A DNA stretch of 61,690 nucleotides from a virus: positions 1-61,690 of IMG/VR virus record IMGVR_UViG_3300029986_000019; one strand, written 5' to 3'. The position numbers and the translations under genes are program-made. Positions 31,278 to 40,972 of the stretch are shown in pieces. Every line of letters begins with the position of its first letter. Positions within the stretch are counted from its first letter, which is position 1. Below the pieces are notes generated by a model that saw only the letters and a program-made list of their open reading frames with translations, ran no database searches and was not told the origin of the DNA.

Positions 31278-31751
31278 TTAATCCTGTGTGAGTACATTAA
31301 TGAACCATACAGAGTGTATATTGTCCCACCACTCATCTATCATTAATGTCTCAGTAACTTTCCTAACTGCCGGAGAGTTCCATGCGTGTACTATAGTGTC
31401 TTTATCAGTATAGTATGCAGCATGGTGGTACATATACCCTGATTGCCTAAAGTTTGGTTGCCGCAAAAGTATTAGGTCGCCTTCTCTGGGAATAGTTTTA
31501 TTTACTTTGTATGAGCCGCGATGTCTACAGGCTAGTACAGGATCATTAGACATCACCGTATCTACATAGTTTATCTGATCTGCTCTACTGTTGTATCTTT
31601 CAGGCTCTAGAATGTTTATTCCAAGTTCACTAGCAGCACAAACTATTAACCCTATACAGTCTATACCTGCACCTTTAACTCTTTGGTTGTTCTCAAAAGG
31701 AGTTCCTATGTACTCTCTGACTTTGTTAGTCATGTCTCTAACTGTAGGCAT
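31278..31751 (-). CDS. Tail-associated NlpC/P60 peptidase
   Basis: 157 residues. Catalytic Cys32 in GIDCIGL, with the histidine most likely in MYHHAAYY (about 104) and a third polar residue in VHAWNS. This matches tail-assembly NlpC/P60 proteins that cut peptidoglycan during entry. TAATG overlap with the DUF2163 gene. A perfect motif copy (31482-31492) encodes IPREGDL. Confidence 0.85.
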   Translation of the reverse strand: MPTVRDMTNKVREYIGTPFENNQRVKGAGIDCIGLIVCAASELGINILEPERYNSRADQINYVDTVMSNDPVLACRHRGSYKVNKTIPREGDLILLRQPNFRQSGYMYHHAAYYTDKDTIVHAWNSPAVRKVTETLMIDEWWDNIHSVWFINVLTQD

Positions 31752-32959
31752 TAGTTTGCTCCTGGGTTAACAGAATACCCTGTAGTTAACAGATAGTCGT
31801 TACCGGGTACATAAGGTTCACCATGGAAGTTGACAAGGTTGTTGAACTTTCCTCTACACTGTGTGGATTGTCTATTACACCCCGCTTGTATAGTGAATGT
31901 GTCCGCAATGCTCACTCCAAACGGCATAGGCTGTACTAGAGTTATTTGCATCACTGTTCCACCAGATGTAGTTACTAGACACTCTGATGCAATTCCTATT
32001 GTTGTTCCGCCAGTTAGTAGAGTTCCATCCCCAACAAATATAACAAACAATCCAGCTAACAACCCTATAGGTGTTATTGTGTATGGCCCTCTTGCTGATC
32101 CTGTGACAGTTACATTACCTACTCCAACATTCGTGAGTGCCTCTAGAGCGGCCTGTACGGTACTTCCCACAGCGTTGTAAGGTATTGGGGCAGTAGTTTG
32201 GGGTACCCCACCTGTTGAAGCTGTCAGCGTGAAAGTCCCTGCTGTTGGACTTCCATACAACGTAGCTATACAAACACCATTAGACACTGAAGATTTTACT
32301 TCCATCATAAGGTTGTGATTAGATCCACCACCTGCACCTAAAGAGTTGAAGATAATCATTCCGTAATCATAGTAACCAGTAATGTTGGTGTCACTAAAGG
32401 TTATTATTCTTTTCCCAGAAACAGTACTCACCATTCCGCTAAACGTAAAATCTCCAATGATTACTTTGCACTGTCCATCACCTAGTTGCTTAACCCTACA
32501 CATTGGGCTTATTACATCCCCAAATGTTTGATTTAATCTCTGTCCCAGAGAATTAATGGCAACCGTCAATTGACCTTCTGCATAGTCTACACTTCCTGTG
32601 TATCCAACAAGGTCTATGATAGGCCCCATTGTGATATCAAAAGGATTAACTCTAAACACTGTCCAGTAAGCCATATCGTATCGACCAGCATCTATATCAG
32701 CTTCAGTAATATAGACACTATCTATAGCGGCTATAATATCCATTTGATCTGTGGTTAGATCAGAGTTTCCTTTAACTCCTGATGGTGACATTGATATTGC
32801 TGGAAGATATGTGTTACTGTCACTATAAAGTACAGGCACATCCCATGATGTAAAACAAAGAGTTACGCCATCTGTTCTCTCTATCTTTATTAGTGTTGTA
32901 AGTGTCACAACTCTTTTGGCAAGATGAGCAAGCATTGGTCCCGATATATCTCTGGGCAT
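31751..32959 (-). CDS. DUF2163-like tail tip protein with inserted Ig-like domain
   Basis: 402 residues. The N-terminus (MLAHLAKRVVTLTTLIKIER ..., then VDYAEGQLTVAINSLGQRL) and the cysteine pattern CRVKQLGDGQCK and CNRQSTQCRGKFNN fit the DUF2163/phage_BR0599 family. An extra block at about 230-340 (YNAVGSTVQAALEALTNVG, VTVTGSARGPYTI) interrupts it and resembles inserts in the decoration protein and in a 260-residue tail protein. It lies between DUF2460 and NlpC/P60, the conserved order. Confidence 0.8.
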   Translation of the reverse strand: MPRDISGPMLAHLAKRVVTLTTLIKIERTDGVTLCFTSWDVPVLYSDSNTYLPAISMSPSGVKGNSDLTTDQMDIIAAIDSVYITEADIDAGRYDMAYWTVFRVNPFDITMGPIIDLVGYTGSVDYAEGQLTVAINSLGQRLNQTFGDVISPMCRVKQLGDGQCKVIIGDFTFSGMVSTVSGKRIITFSDTNITGYYDYGMIIFNSLGAGGGSNHNLMMEVKSSVSNGVCIATLYGSPTAGTFTLTASTGGVPQTTAPIPYNAVGSTVQAALEALTNVGVGNVTVTGSARGPYTITPIGLLAGLFVIFVGDGTLLTGGTTIGIASECLVTTSGGTVMQITLVQPMPFGVSIADTFTIQAGCNRQSTQCRGKFNNLVNFHGEPYVPGNDYLLTTGYSVNPGAN

Positions 32960-32970
32960 AATGTATGTTC

Positions 32971-33654
32971 CTATCCAAAGGTTAGTTGTATCTCTTGGAG
33001 TTTAATTGACTTCCACTCCATGACATCAAAATCTACCCATGCAGCATCTTGATCGTCTACATCAAAGCGTGTAGGTTGATCCCAACTACCATACCATTCA
33101 AAAGTATGTCCTGTCTGATCTGAAGCAAAAGTTACTATACCTTTAGTTACGTCTAAAGTCCAGTTACTAGCTGAAGGCCATGGAGTTGGTGAACCATCAC
33201 GATATAAATAGAATGGTACTGAACCATCACCTGTAGTTCCACCCATAGAGTTTATATCAGGTTTAGTAATCAGTACTGTTTCAGGATCACCAAACTGTGT
33301 ACGTATATGTGTTAACTGCATGGAAGTACCTGAAGTATAGCCTGGAATACTTTCTGGCGCTTGTATCCCTCCAACACCTGCATCGGAACTTGTATAGTAC
33401 TCTCTTAGGTTTCTGTATCGCCACCCTACACTCTTGCCTTTAGCTGCTGCCCAAAAAGCAGTTATGGCTTTCATTTCATTCTTACTTCTCTGGGAAAGAT
33501 CTAATTCTGTTTTCCAATAACCTCTAGATGTTTGTGGGAATGTAGTATCTAGGACAGAAGGGTTAGTGACAACTATGCTGATGTAGGATAGTCCGCCTTT
33601 AGATCCACTTATCCTAGTAACTAGTTGCATCTCAAGAAAATCATATATAGCCAT
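32971..33654 (-). CDS. DUF2460 tail tip protein (distal-tail-like)
   Basis: 227 residues from ATG 33654 (GAGGTTA upstream). The features WKTELDLSQRSKNEM, FWAAAKGKSVGWRYRNL and the C-terminal FDVMEWKSIKLQEIQL fit the DUF2460/TIGR02217 family, the gene after the tape measure in GTA-type tails. It probably forms part of the distal ring. Confidence 0.85.
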   Translation of the reverse strand: MAIYDFLEMQLVTRISGSKGGLSYISIVVTNPSVLDTTFPQTSRGYWKTELDLSQRSKNEMKAITAFWAAAKGKSVGWRYRNLREYYTSSDAGVGGIQAPESIPGYTSGTSMQLTHIRTQFGDPETVLITKPDINSMGGTTGDGSVPFYLYRDGSPTPWPSASNWTLDVTKGIVTFASDQTGHTFEWYGSWDQPTRFDVDDQDAAWVDFDVMEWKSIKLQEIQLTFG

Positions 33655-33670
33655 CACTAACCTCTCTATA

Positions 33671-36600
33671 CTATGGTCTAATTAGCTTCAGTGCTTGTTG
33701 TCGTTGAGTAGCTGCTGAGGATCTAAACCCTCTAATGTCAGGAGTAGTAATGTATTGGTTAACAGTATTGTTAGTCACATTCATACCACCACCAATGCCA
33801 GATGCACCATTAGCAGCTATCATACCCTTTAGCCCTTTAGCAAGTGGTACAGGTAGTACTACTTCTTTGGGCTTAAGCATTGCAGGGTATACATCTCCAA
33901 GTCCCTCCATGCCGGGAACTTCCCATCCATTAGCCGCTGTAGGTATTCCCATGAATGGTGGTGTAGACCCTCCACTAGTTCCACCACTTTTAGCACTACC
34001 CCCGGCTATACCTAACACAGCACCTATACCTGAAGATACTGCTCCCCAGAAACCTCCACCACCTGAACTAGACCCTAGACCAGATAAACCCTTTTGCAGT
34101 AACTGCATTAATTGAGACTGTATATAGGCCATAGCAATCTTCTGTAGTGTCTTCACAAATGTTTGGTATATACTATCAAAGATACGTGTAAACACTGCAC
34201 CAAATGAGTTACCCATTTGGTTTAGCTGATCTTGTGTCTTTTGTATCTGCTGTTGTATCTGCTGTATTCTCTGGGTATAGGGATCATTTGCATCATTAGG
34301 GTATGATTGTTTCCATTGTAATTGCTGCATCTGATACTGCATCAACTGAGACTGTTCATCGTACTTCTGTGTTTGCAATTGTCCTGTAGCTTGTGGGTTA
34401 CCAAATAGTCCAGCCTGTAGACCTCCCATTATAGCCTCTACACTACCACTAAGTAAAGTTTGTCGCGCTTGTTCTGCTACTGCTAAAGCAGCTTCAGCAT
34501 TAGTTACTTTCTTTATAGCAGCTTCATGGTCTAGTATAGCTTGACTATCTGCCCCTAGAGAATTTATGAAGGACTTACCTTCAGGACTGTTTTCCCATGC
34601 TGCTACTGCTTGATCACCAGAACTAGAATAAAGTCTATTCATATTCTGTTCACCACTCAACTTGTCTGTCATAGTTTGTGTGGATAACTGAAGATCTGAT
34701 TTCTGTTGAGCTACAGTGTAGGCTCTAATCATGTCTTCAGTACTACTTATAGCAGTGTCAGCAGCATCACCTAAGTTCTTACGTATGCTAGCAATCGCAA
34801 CAGAGTTTGTGTTAGCCCATTCATCTACTGCTTTCTGAGCAGGATTGTACATGTCTGATAGGGCAAACTTTAGACCTTCTGTACCTTCTTTTACTTTCTG
34901 TATCTCAGACATTATAGGGTCATAAGAACTTTGCGCCTCAGTCTGGTTAGCATTAGCCCTTATCTGATCTTCTACTTGTCCACCGCCACTAATAGGATTA
35001 GTCTTATGGTACTCATCTACAGCTTCTTGTCCGGCATCATATAGTGAAGGGTTGTACTTCTTATTAAAATCAGAGATTGCCTTCTCATGTGCAGCCTTTA
35101 GATCCCTTAAGAACTTTTCATCCTCAGTGTTTAGTTGCTGTTGAGCACCTTGTAAGAATACCTTCTGAGCAGGTGAAGAACCATCACCCATTTGCATCCA
35201 CTTATCTACCCCACCGGCATCGCCCACAGCAGTCTTTAGGGCTTTATTTTCTGGGAGTGATAATCTATCATCATATTGCGCTTTTACTAAGGCAGCATGA
35301 GCTATAGTGTTTGCGTTAGCTACTTCTATACTTTCAGAGAATACTTTAAGTTTCTCTTGTGCTTCAGTAAGCCCATCAGCAAGTTTCTTACCTACAGTAC
35401 CTAGTTGTTTCCACATGTCTTGAGTAATGCCCGGTATATTAGACATTAGGTTCTTAAGCCATGTAGGGGTAGGGTCTTGTGCTTTATCAAGAGCACTTGA
35501 AGCTTTATCTGTTATGTTTTCTGCGTACTTTGCATGAGAAGCAGCATCTAACTGATTGGCTACACCCTCTAGTACTTTTGCATGAGCAGGAGTATTCACT
35601 GGACCTAGTTTGTGATGAAGGTCAAACATCGCACTGTCTAGATAGTTGCTGCTATCAAAAGGTTGAGCCTTAACCTTTAGAGCAAGTATCTTTTCTAGCT
35701 TAACTATCTCATCATTATATTGAGTAAGTGCTTCTTTCTTTTGTTTAGCAAGTTCTTTTGCATCAGTCAGTGCAATCTTTTGATTAGCATTGAACTTATC
35801 TAAGTAGTCAGGAGTAACAGGATTAACTCCGCCACTAGTATTAGATGTATCAGAGCCAGTATAGTATTTATTGAGTAATGCTTCAGCATCCAATTGGTGT
35901 TGATCATAACGTTTAGGGAATGCAGATACTTGCACTTTCTGAGCATTTTCACCCGGTGTTTTGCTGCTATCCCACCCAGGTATTAAATGCCTATAGTATG
36001 ATGCTGCTGATTTAGCAGGGTCCATCATATCAGCAACACTACCCCATTTGTCTGTCTCACCTGCACGTTGCTGAAACACACCTACACTGTCATGATCATT
36101 ATGCTTACCGAGATTAGGCAAGTTCTTTAAGTTACTCTCAACTATACCAGTCTCTATAGCAGATAGTATCTGTGCTTTAGTAGCCCCCATCTTTTCGCCA
36201 GTCTCTACTATAGTCTGGGCTATACTACTCGAACTATCAGACCCCGTATAAGTAGGTGCAGACCTTAGATCAAGTTGTTTAAGTTCATTGTATGTAGATA
36301 GAGTACTGTTAAGTTGAGCAAGTCTATCCTGAACCTTTTGCATATTGCCTTGAAGTTCATTATTCCTTTGCCCTGCCGGAGTAGAGTATTGGGCTTGCAT
36401 CTTAGTAAGGTCTGCCTGATAAGCAGCTATCTTACCTGTAATGTCTGTAATTCTAGTATCCAAAACACTAGTATTACCTGTCCCCATATTAGCTTTAATT
36501 TGACTTAACTCTGTGATGAAGTATTGATCCTGAGCATCTCTGTTCTTCACATTGTCAGGCATGGTGCGGAAACGATAGGTAGACTGATCACTGGCTAGTT

Positions 36601-39088
36601 CCGTTTGTCTCTGGGATAGACTGTTATTTAGATCCGTTAACGCATTACCTGTATGTGTTGAGTTATAGAAATCATCTTGTTTCTGTTTTGCATCACTAAA
36701 GGCTTTAGATATACCCCATATAGCTGCACCTAAAGCTAATATCCCCACAATAGCTAAAGCTACTGGTCCTGTTCCTGCAAGTACCGTAGCCCCTAGAGCC
36801 TCACCAAATGTACCAGCACCACCGGCTGCAAGTGCAACAGCTTCATTTATTCCACTAAAGAGTTTAGTCACTGTAGTTAGAGCCACAGGTATCTTAGTTA
36901 GAATAGAGAATAGACCAGTGAATTGATCTATAAGAACAGCAGCACCTAGACCTATTACAACTTCTTGCCATATCTTTGGTAATCCTTGGAACTGTTTCAT
37001 TAAGTCTAGGATTACATTAGCAACACCTTCAATAGCAGGTGCCATCGCTATAAAGATTTTTGTAGCTTCTATCCCAATAGGGATAAACTCTGTCTTCAGC
37101 TGATTACTAAGCCTACTAAATTGAAGTGTAGGGTCTTCAGCATTAGCTCTGTTAAAGATGGTATTTACAGATGATCCTGTATTCTCTAGTTGTCTAGCTC
37201 TTAATTCAGCTATTTCCTTTTGAAGTGCAGGTAAGTTCTGGATTTCAGATACCCCACCAATGCCCCCACGTAACGCGGACAGCTCTGGGAAGATTAAAGT
37301 TGCATTTCCCCCGGTTACGGTAGCTAAATCTTGAAAAATACCAAGCAAGTGTTTAGCTTGAATACCTTCTTGAGTGAAGTCCTTAAGAAGATCAATGTTA
37401 GAGTTTGGATTACGTAACTTGAATGCTTCCTGTAAGGCAACCAAGTGTTTAGTTGCTTCATTAGTTGGGTCTGAAATATGTGAAATAACAGACTTAACTT
37501 GTGTTACAGCTTCAGAAGCATTAAACCCTTGTTTGGATAGCTCACTGATAGCACCTGCTGCATCATAGAATGGATCTTTCATTTCAGCAGCAATAGCTAA
37601 AGCTGGACCAGCACTTGAACTAAAGTCTTGTACAGTTAAATTACCTTGTGCAGCAGCATCATGCAGTACATCCATATACCCTGCGGCATTTTTAGCACCT
37701 GCTCCCCAAATGTTTAGAGAGGTAGCTAGAGCATTAGCAATATCTTCAGCATTAGCGCCAGTTGCTACAGCCTCTTTAGTAGCTAGAGTTAATTCCTTAG
37801 TGGTATCCGCAGCATCATTTCCAAAGTTGGAAATGTGCATATAACCTTTAGCTATATCATCAAAGTTACCACCTACATTATCGCCCAGAGAAAGAACCGT
37901 AGACTTCATCTTCTCGATGTCGCCTGTTGTCATAGTGGTGTTGTCGCCAATACTCACCATATCATGTTCAAACTGATTAGACATTAATGCAGAGGCTGCA
38001 CTGACAGCTGTTATTCCAGCAGCTACGTTACCTAGTCCTGTAAATGTAGATCCAACTAGACTTGAGCCAGCTTGTTTTCCAGCCTGAACTTTATCTCTAT
38101 CAGCAAATTGTTTGGATATAACAAACGAAGAACTTGCAGCAGCTTCTTTTGAAGCATCAGCAACCATCTTCTCATACTCTATCCTGTTCTTTGCAGACTG
38201 TTTCCAACTTTCATCTATACCCTTTGATACTTTATCATTGTAGGCTTGTATCTCAGTTAGTTGATCTTTTTCAACAGCCATTAGCTGAACTTGAGTAGCT
38301 TTGTAGTCAGCACCATACTCTGTATCAGCAGCTAGTCTACGCTCTAGGAATACTTTGTAAGCTTCAGCACTAAGATTACCCTGCTCGTACTCAAACCTAG
38401 CAAGATTAGCTACAGCAGCTTTTCGTCGAGCTACTTCATCCTCTGTAGCCTTAACTTTAGCCGCTGCATCCTTTTCTATCTGTGCAGTAAGTTTCTCATT
38501 AGCAAGTTGTTCTTCTTTAGCTAATGCTATTAGTTTTTGGGATGCAGTCTCTTGTTCAGCAGTAGAGTATACTCCTGCAGGGTTAGTTAGTATTTTGGTG
38601 TTAGAATAGGTTTCTCTATCTCTAAGGTTTTGTCTCCAATTCCCACCACTAGCCACTACACTAGCTCTAAGGGCATTCTCACGTATATGTAGTTGTGCCT
38701 GAAACTCTCTAGTCTCTGCTTGCATCTGTGCTTTGCGGATATCAGCAGCAGTACGAGCCATTGTCATTTGCTCGTTGTTCAAGAGTTTAGTGTAGTCTAA
38801 CTGAATGTCAACAAACTTTTTATAAGTGTCAGCAGTCTCTTGTCCAGATCTATAGGCTAGTTCTGCCTTCTGGTTAGCTGCTTTAATCTCAAGTTCTGCC
38901 TGTTTCTGTATTGCTGCTGCTATCTTAGCAGCTTCATCAAGATAGGCTCTAGATGTAGCATCAGCGGATTGTTCGCCAACACTACTAAACTGTTTCATAA
39001 GAGCAATGGCGTCATTCAAGCTTTTTATGAATTGTCCGGCATCGGCTCTAAGCGATGCAACAACTTCAGCTACTTCATAAATAGACAT
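33671..39088 (-). CDS. Tail tape measure protein with lysozyme-like domain, 1805 aa
   Basis: The longest gene, after the tail chaperone. An N-terminal 350-residue coiled-coil region is followed by a hydrophobic core with TP901-type tape-measure elements (MKDPFYDAAGAISELSKQGF ..., ATVTGGNATLIFPELSALRGG). Several membrane-like segments follow (about 690-810). Residues about 950-1075 form a transglycosylase-like unit (ILSAIETGIVESNLKNLPNL, SVGVFQQRAGE, then DPAKSAASYYRHLIPGW). The C-terminus is glycine-rich. By the usual rule of about 1.5 angstrom per residue, the tail is roughly 270 nm, long for a siphovirus. It likely also locally opens peptidoglycan during injection. Confidence 0.95.
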   Translation of the reverse strand: MSIYEVAEVVASLRADAGQFIKSLNDAIALMKQFSSVGEQSADATSRAYLDEAAKIAAAIQKQAELEIKAANQKAELAYRSGQETADTYKKFVDIQLDYTKLLNNEQMTMARTAADIRKAQMQAETREFQAQLHIRENALRASVVASGGNWRQNLRDRETYSNTKILTNPAGVYSTAEQETASQKLIALAKEEQLANEKLTAQIEKDAAAKVKATEDEVARRKAAVANLARFEYEQGNLSAEAYKVFLERRLAADTEYGADYKATQVQLMAVEKDQLTEIQAYNDKVSKGIDESWKQSAKNRIEYEKMVADASKEAAASSSFVISKQFADRDKVQAGKQAGSSLVGSTFTGLGNVAAGITAVSAASALMSNQFEHDMVSIGDNTTMTTGDIEKMKSTVLSLGDNVGGNFDDIAKGYMHISNFGNDAADTTKELTLATKEAVATGANAEDIANALATSLNIWGAGAKNAAGYMDVLHDAAAQGNLTVQDFSSSAGPALAIAAEMKDPFYDAAGAISELSKQGFNASEAVTQVKSVISHISDPTNEATKHLVALQEAFKLRNPNSNIDLLKDFTQEGIQAKHLLGIFQDLATVTGGNATLIFPELSALRGGIGGVSEIQNLPALQKEIAELRARQLENTGSSVNTIFNRANAEDPTLQFSRLSNQLKTEFIPIGIEATKIFIAMAPAIEGVANVILDLMKQFQGLPKIWQEVVIGLGAAVLIDQFTGLFSILTKIPVALTTVTKLFSGINEAVALAAGGAGTFGEALGATVLAGTGPVALAIVGILALGAAIWGISKAFSDAKQKQDDFYNSTHTGNALTDLNNSLSQRQTELASDQSTYRFRTMPDNVKNRDAQDQYFITELSQIKANMGTGNTSVLDTRITDITGKIAAYQADLTKMQAQYSTPAGQRNNELQGNMQKVQDRLAQLNSTLSTYNELKQLDLRSAPTYTGSDSSSSIAQTIVETGEKMGATKAQILSAIETGIVESNLKNLPNLGKHNDHDSVGVFQQRAGETDKWGSVADMMDPAKSAASYYRHLIPGWDSSKTPGENAQKVQVSAFPKRYDQHQLDAEALLNKYYTGSDTSNTSGGVNPVTPDYLDKFNANQKIALTDAKELAKQKKEALTQYNDEIVKLEKILALKVKAQPFDSSNYLDSAMFDLHHKLGPVNTPAHAKVLEGVANQLDAASHAKYAENITDKASSALDKAQDPTPTWLKNLMSNIPGITQDMWKQLGTVGKKLADGLTEAQEKLKVFSESIEVANANTIAHAALVKAQYDDRLSLPENKALKTAVGDAGGVDKWMQMGDGSSPAQKVFLQGAQQQLNTEDEKFLRDLKAAHEKAISDFNKKYNPSLYDAGQEAVDEYHKTNPISGGGQVEDQIRANANQTEAQSSYDPIMSEIQKVKEGTEGLKFALSDMYNPAQKAVDEWANTNSVAIASIRKNLGDAADTAISSTEDMIRAYTVAQQKSDLQLSTQTMTDKLSGEQNMNRLYSSSGDQAVAAWENSPEGKSFINSLGADSQAILDHEAAIKKVTNAEAALAVAEQARQTLLSGSVEAIMGGLQAGLFGNPQATGQLQTQKYDEQSQLMQYQMQQLQWKQSYPNDANDPYTQRIQQIQQQIQKTQDQLNQMGNSFGAVFTRIFDSIYQTFVKTLQKIAMAYIQSQLMQLLQKGLSGLGSSSGGGGFWGAVSSGIGAVLGIAGGSAKSGGTSGGSTPPFMGIPTAANGWEVPGMEGLGDVYPAMLKPKEVVLPVPLAKGLKGMIAANGASGIGGGMNVTNNTVNQYITTPDIRGFRSSAATQRQQALKLIRP

Positions 39089-39106
39089 AAACTCTCGCCA
39101 TCTTTC

Positions 39107-39885
39107 TTACTCATAATCCGGGTAGGTTTGTCGGATTATATTAGTTACTTCTGCGCAGACTATACCCCACTGTGTCCAGTCACCATACTCAGTATCTATT
39201 GGTCGATCTACCAATTCAAATGTTGAACAGTTTAATGCTTTAGCTGCTCTAGACAACATGAACTGATCACAATAGATACCGTATGACCCACCGGACAGTA
39301 CCCATTCGGCTATACCCTGCGCTATTCCTTTGGGGGTGAGTAGACTTCAGTATGCTTGTTAAGGATAGCATAGAGAATATCCCTATCTGGATCTGCTTTC
39401 ATCACAGCCTCTACAGTTAGTGGAATTGGTTCACCTTCAAAGGTAGCATCCCACTTACCTACTAGACGAACTACAGTGTGTACTGTAGCATAAAGCCCTC
39501 TAGTGGCTACCTTACGTTTCTCCATGATAGGCTCTTTAACACGTTCACCTTTATCGTTTACGTATTCTTTGAACTCACCTGTCTCTACAAGTTGTTCTTC
39601 CGTAAACTCTTCGCTGATCCGCTGCTCACGGAATGCTTCCTCCATACCTGGAGTAGCATAGTTTTTTCTAAACCATATAGTGACAAAGCTTTCCTTTTCC
39701 AACTCACGACGTTGCTTATCTTCATTGGTAATAGGGTCTACATAACTCTCCATGATATACTTACCATCAGGGCCTACATTGTTGGTAGGAAGGAAGATAT
39801 CATAGGGTCCACGTAGTTCATTCTTGCGCGAAGCAAAATCGCCACGTACAACAACATTAGGTTGTACTGTTTTCTTTGTAGTCAT
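39107..39885 (-). CDS. Tail assembly chaperone frameshift product (G-GT type)
   Basis: Translation of the 187-residue frame followed by a -1 shift on C-CCA-AAG (heptamer CCCAAAG at 39334-39328), five codons before its stop. The new frame is open for 74 codons, KGIAQGIAEWVLSGGSYGIY ... to TAA at 39107. The heptamer fits X-XXY-YYZ exactly and parallels lambda GGGAAAG. The extension ends 18 bases before the tape measure start, where gpGT extensions lie. The product would be about 259 residues and guide tape-measure and tube assembly. Confidence 0.85.
39322..39885 (-). CDS. Tail assembly chaperone, unshifted form, 187 aa
   Basis: GKWDATFEGEPIPLTVEAVM and DRDILYAILNKH near the end fit the gpG-like helper proteins between tail tube and tape measure. 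It is the major, unshifted product; a minority of ribosomes should continue into the extension (see the overlapping entry). Start ATG behind AAAGGA. Confidence 0.8.
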   Translation of the reverse strand: MTTKKTVQPNVVVRGDFASRKNELRGPYDIFLPTNNVGPDGKYIMESYVDPITNEDKQRRELEKESFVTIWFRKNYATPGMEEAFREQRISEEFTEEQLVETGEFKEYVNDKGERVKEPIMEKRKVATRGLYATVHTVVRLVGKWDATFEGEPIPLTVEAVMKADPDRDILYAILNKHTEVYSPPKE

Positions 39886-39944
39886 CAGGGTGGTGTCCTT
39901 TCAAGACGTGAAGGCCAAAGGTTAGTTTGGCCCTCGGGGTTATT

Positions 39945-39955
39945 TTCTCTGGGAA
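39945..39955 (-). promoter_or_regulatory. Dispersed palindromic motif copy after the tail tube gene
   Basis: Perfect TTCTCTGGGAA in the 73-base gap after the tube gene stop, preceded on the minus strand by CTATAAT and followed by a hairpin (GGCCAAA/TTTGGCC, near 39911-39932). The wider block GGGAATGATTATAGTGTAG recurs after the major capsid gene (45483-45501). Confidence 0.6.
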
Positions 39956-39958
39956 TGA

Positions 39959-40954
39959 TTATAGTGTAGCTAATCCACAAACTGCTGTACAGTTTATGTC
40001 GCCATTAACTACATCTTCTGCGGAGTAGAAGTCGTACTTTGAAACATATAGACTGTCTGTTTCGTCATTAGTTTCACCGCTAACACTCATGCACATAGTG
40101 TAGAGTATACTGGCGTAGGTGTTAGCCATAGATACAGTAGCTAGTAATGGTCCTGTACCTTGTATCTGAAGATACCCTAGAGCACCTGTCTCTAGTTGTG
40201 CAAGGAACTGATCACTCTCAGTACCTTTAGCTACAGTTATTTGTCCTGTTATGTCAGGGATTTTCTCTAGAATGCCACCAAAACTTGTGGTAGCATCGTC
40301 AATGAAGAACTGGCCCATGTACTTGGATTTCACGTTAAACTCTATCTCTTTGCTTGTCAAGAGTTTACCAGTACCTAAGTCAGAGTATGCAGCTGCATAG
40401 CTAACCCTAAAGTCTCCGAAGTTAACTAGATTAGCAGCAATGACTGTTGGGCTAGCAGTAAGAGTAATGTTTTGTGAAGGGTATAGACCAAATCCTGTGA
40501 GACCATACTCGCAACTTGCTTGGCTTACCTTAAAGGTAAAGTCCATAGCAGTAGCAAAAGCTATCCTGTCGTTGAACCCTTGATTATTACCATACTCTAT
40601 AGTCATGGTTTGCGGAGTATCAACGTTTGTTGAGCTCATTGTCTTTCCATAAGAGAAAGCTTCAGAAGCAACAACAACACTAGGTGTAATAGCAGATATC
40701 CCGTAGATCATGCTGATCCAATAAGGCATGATATTGTATGATGTTTTTCCTGCTATGTCAAAGCTAGAACTTCGCTTACCTAACTGAGTTCCAATTGCAG
40801 ACTTGTGACCGTCGTTATCCGCCTTCTGAGTATTGTTATCTCTCTTAGTCGGTTTCATCGTAGCGTTTTTGAACTTCTTATCAGCAGGTACAGCCGTTCC
40901 CGGTGTAGTCTCTAGTCCAATTTGAAATCCACGCATTGTCTTTGCAATAAGCAT
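39959..40954 (-). CDS. Major tail tube protein (probable)
   Basis: 331 residues starting MLIAKTMRGFQIGLETTPGT, an opening typical of tail tube proteins that keep the QxGxExTxGTAV motif. The rest is beta-rich with alternating strands and a short cysteine-containing end. It lies two genes upstream of the tape measure, with only the chaperone between. Start behind AAAGGAATT. Confidence 0.75.
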   Translation of the reverse strand: MLIAKTMRGFQIGLETTPGTAVPADKKFKNATMKPTKRDNNTQKADNDGHKSAIGTQLGKRSSSFDIAGKTSYNIMPYWISMIYGISAITPSVVVASEAFSYGKTMSSTNVDTPQTMTIEYGNNQGFNDRIAFATAMDFTFKVSQASCEYGLTGFGLYPSQNITLTASPTVIAANLVNFGDFRVSYAAAYSDLGTGKLLTSKEIEFNVKSKYMGQFFIDDATTSFGGILEKIPDITGQITVAKGTESDQFLAQLETGALGYLQIQGTGPLLATVSMANTYASILYTMCMSVSGETNDETDSLYVSKYDFYSAEDVVNGDINCTAVCGLATL

Positions 40955-40972
40955 TGTAATTCCTTTCTCTTT

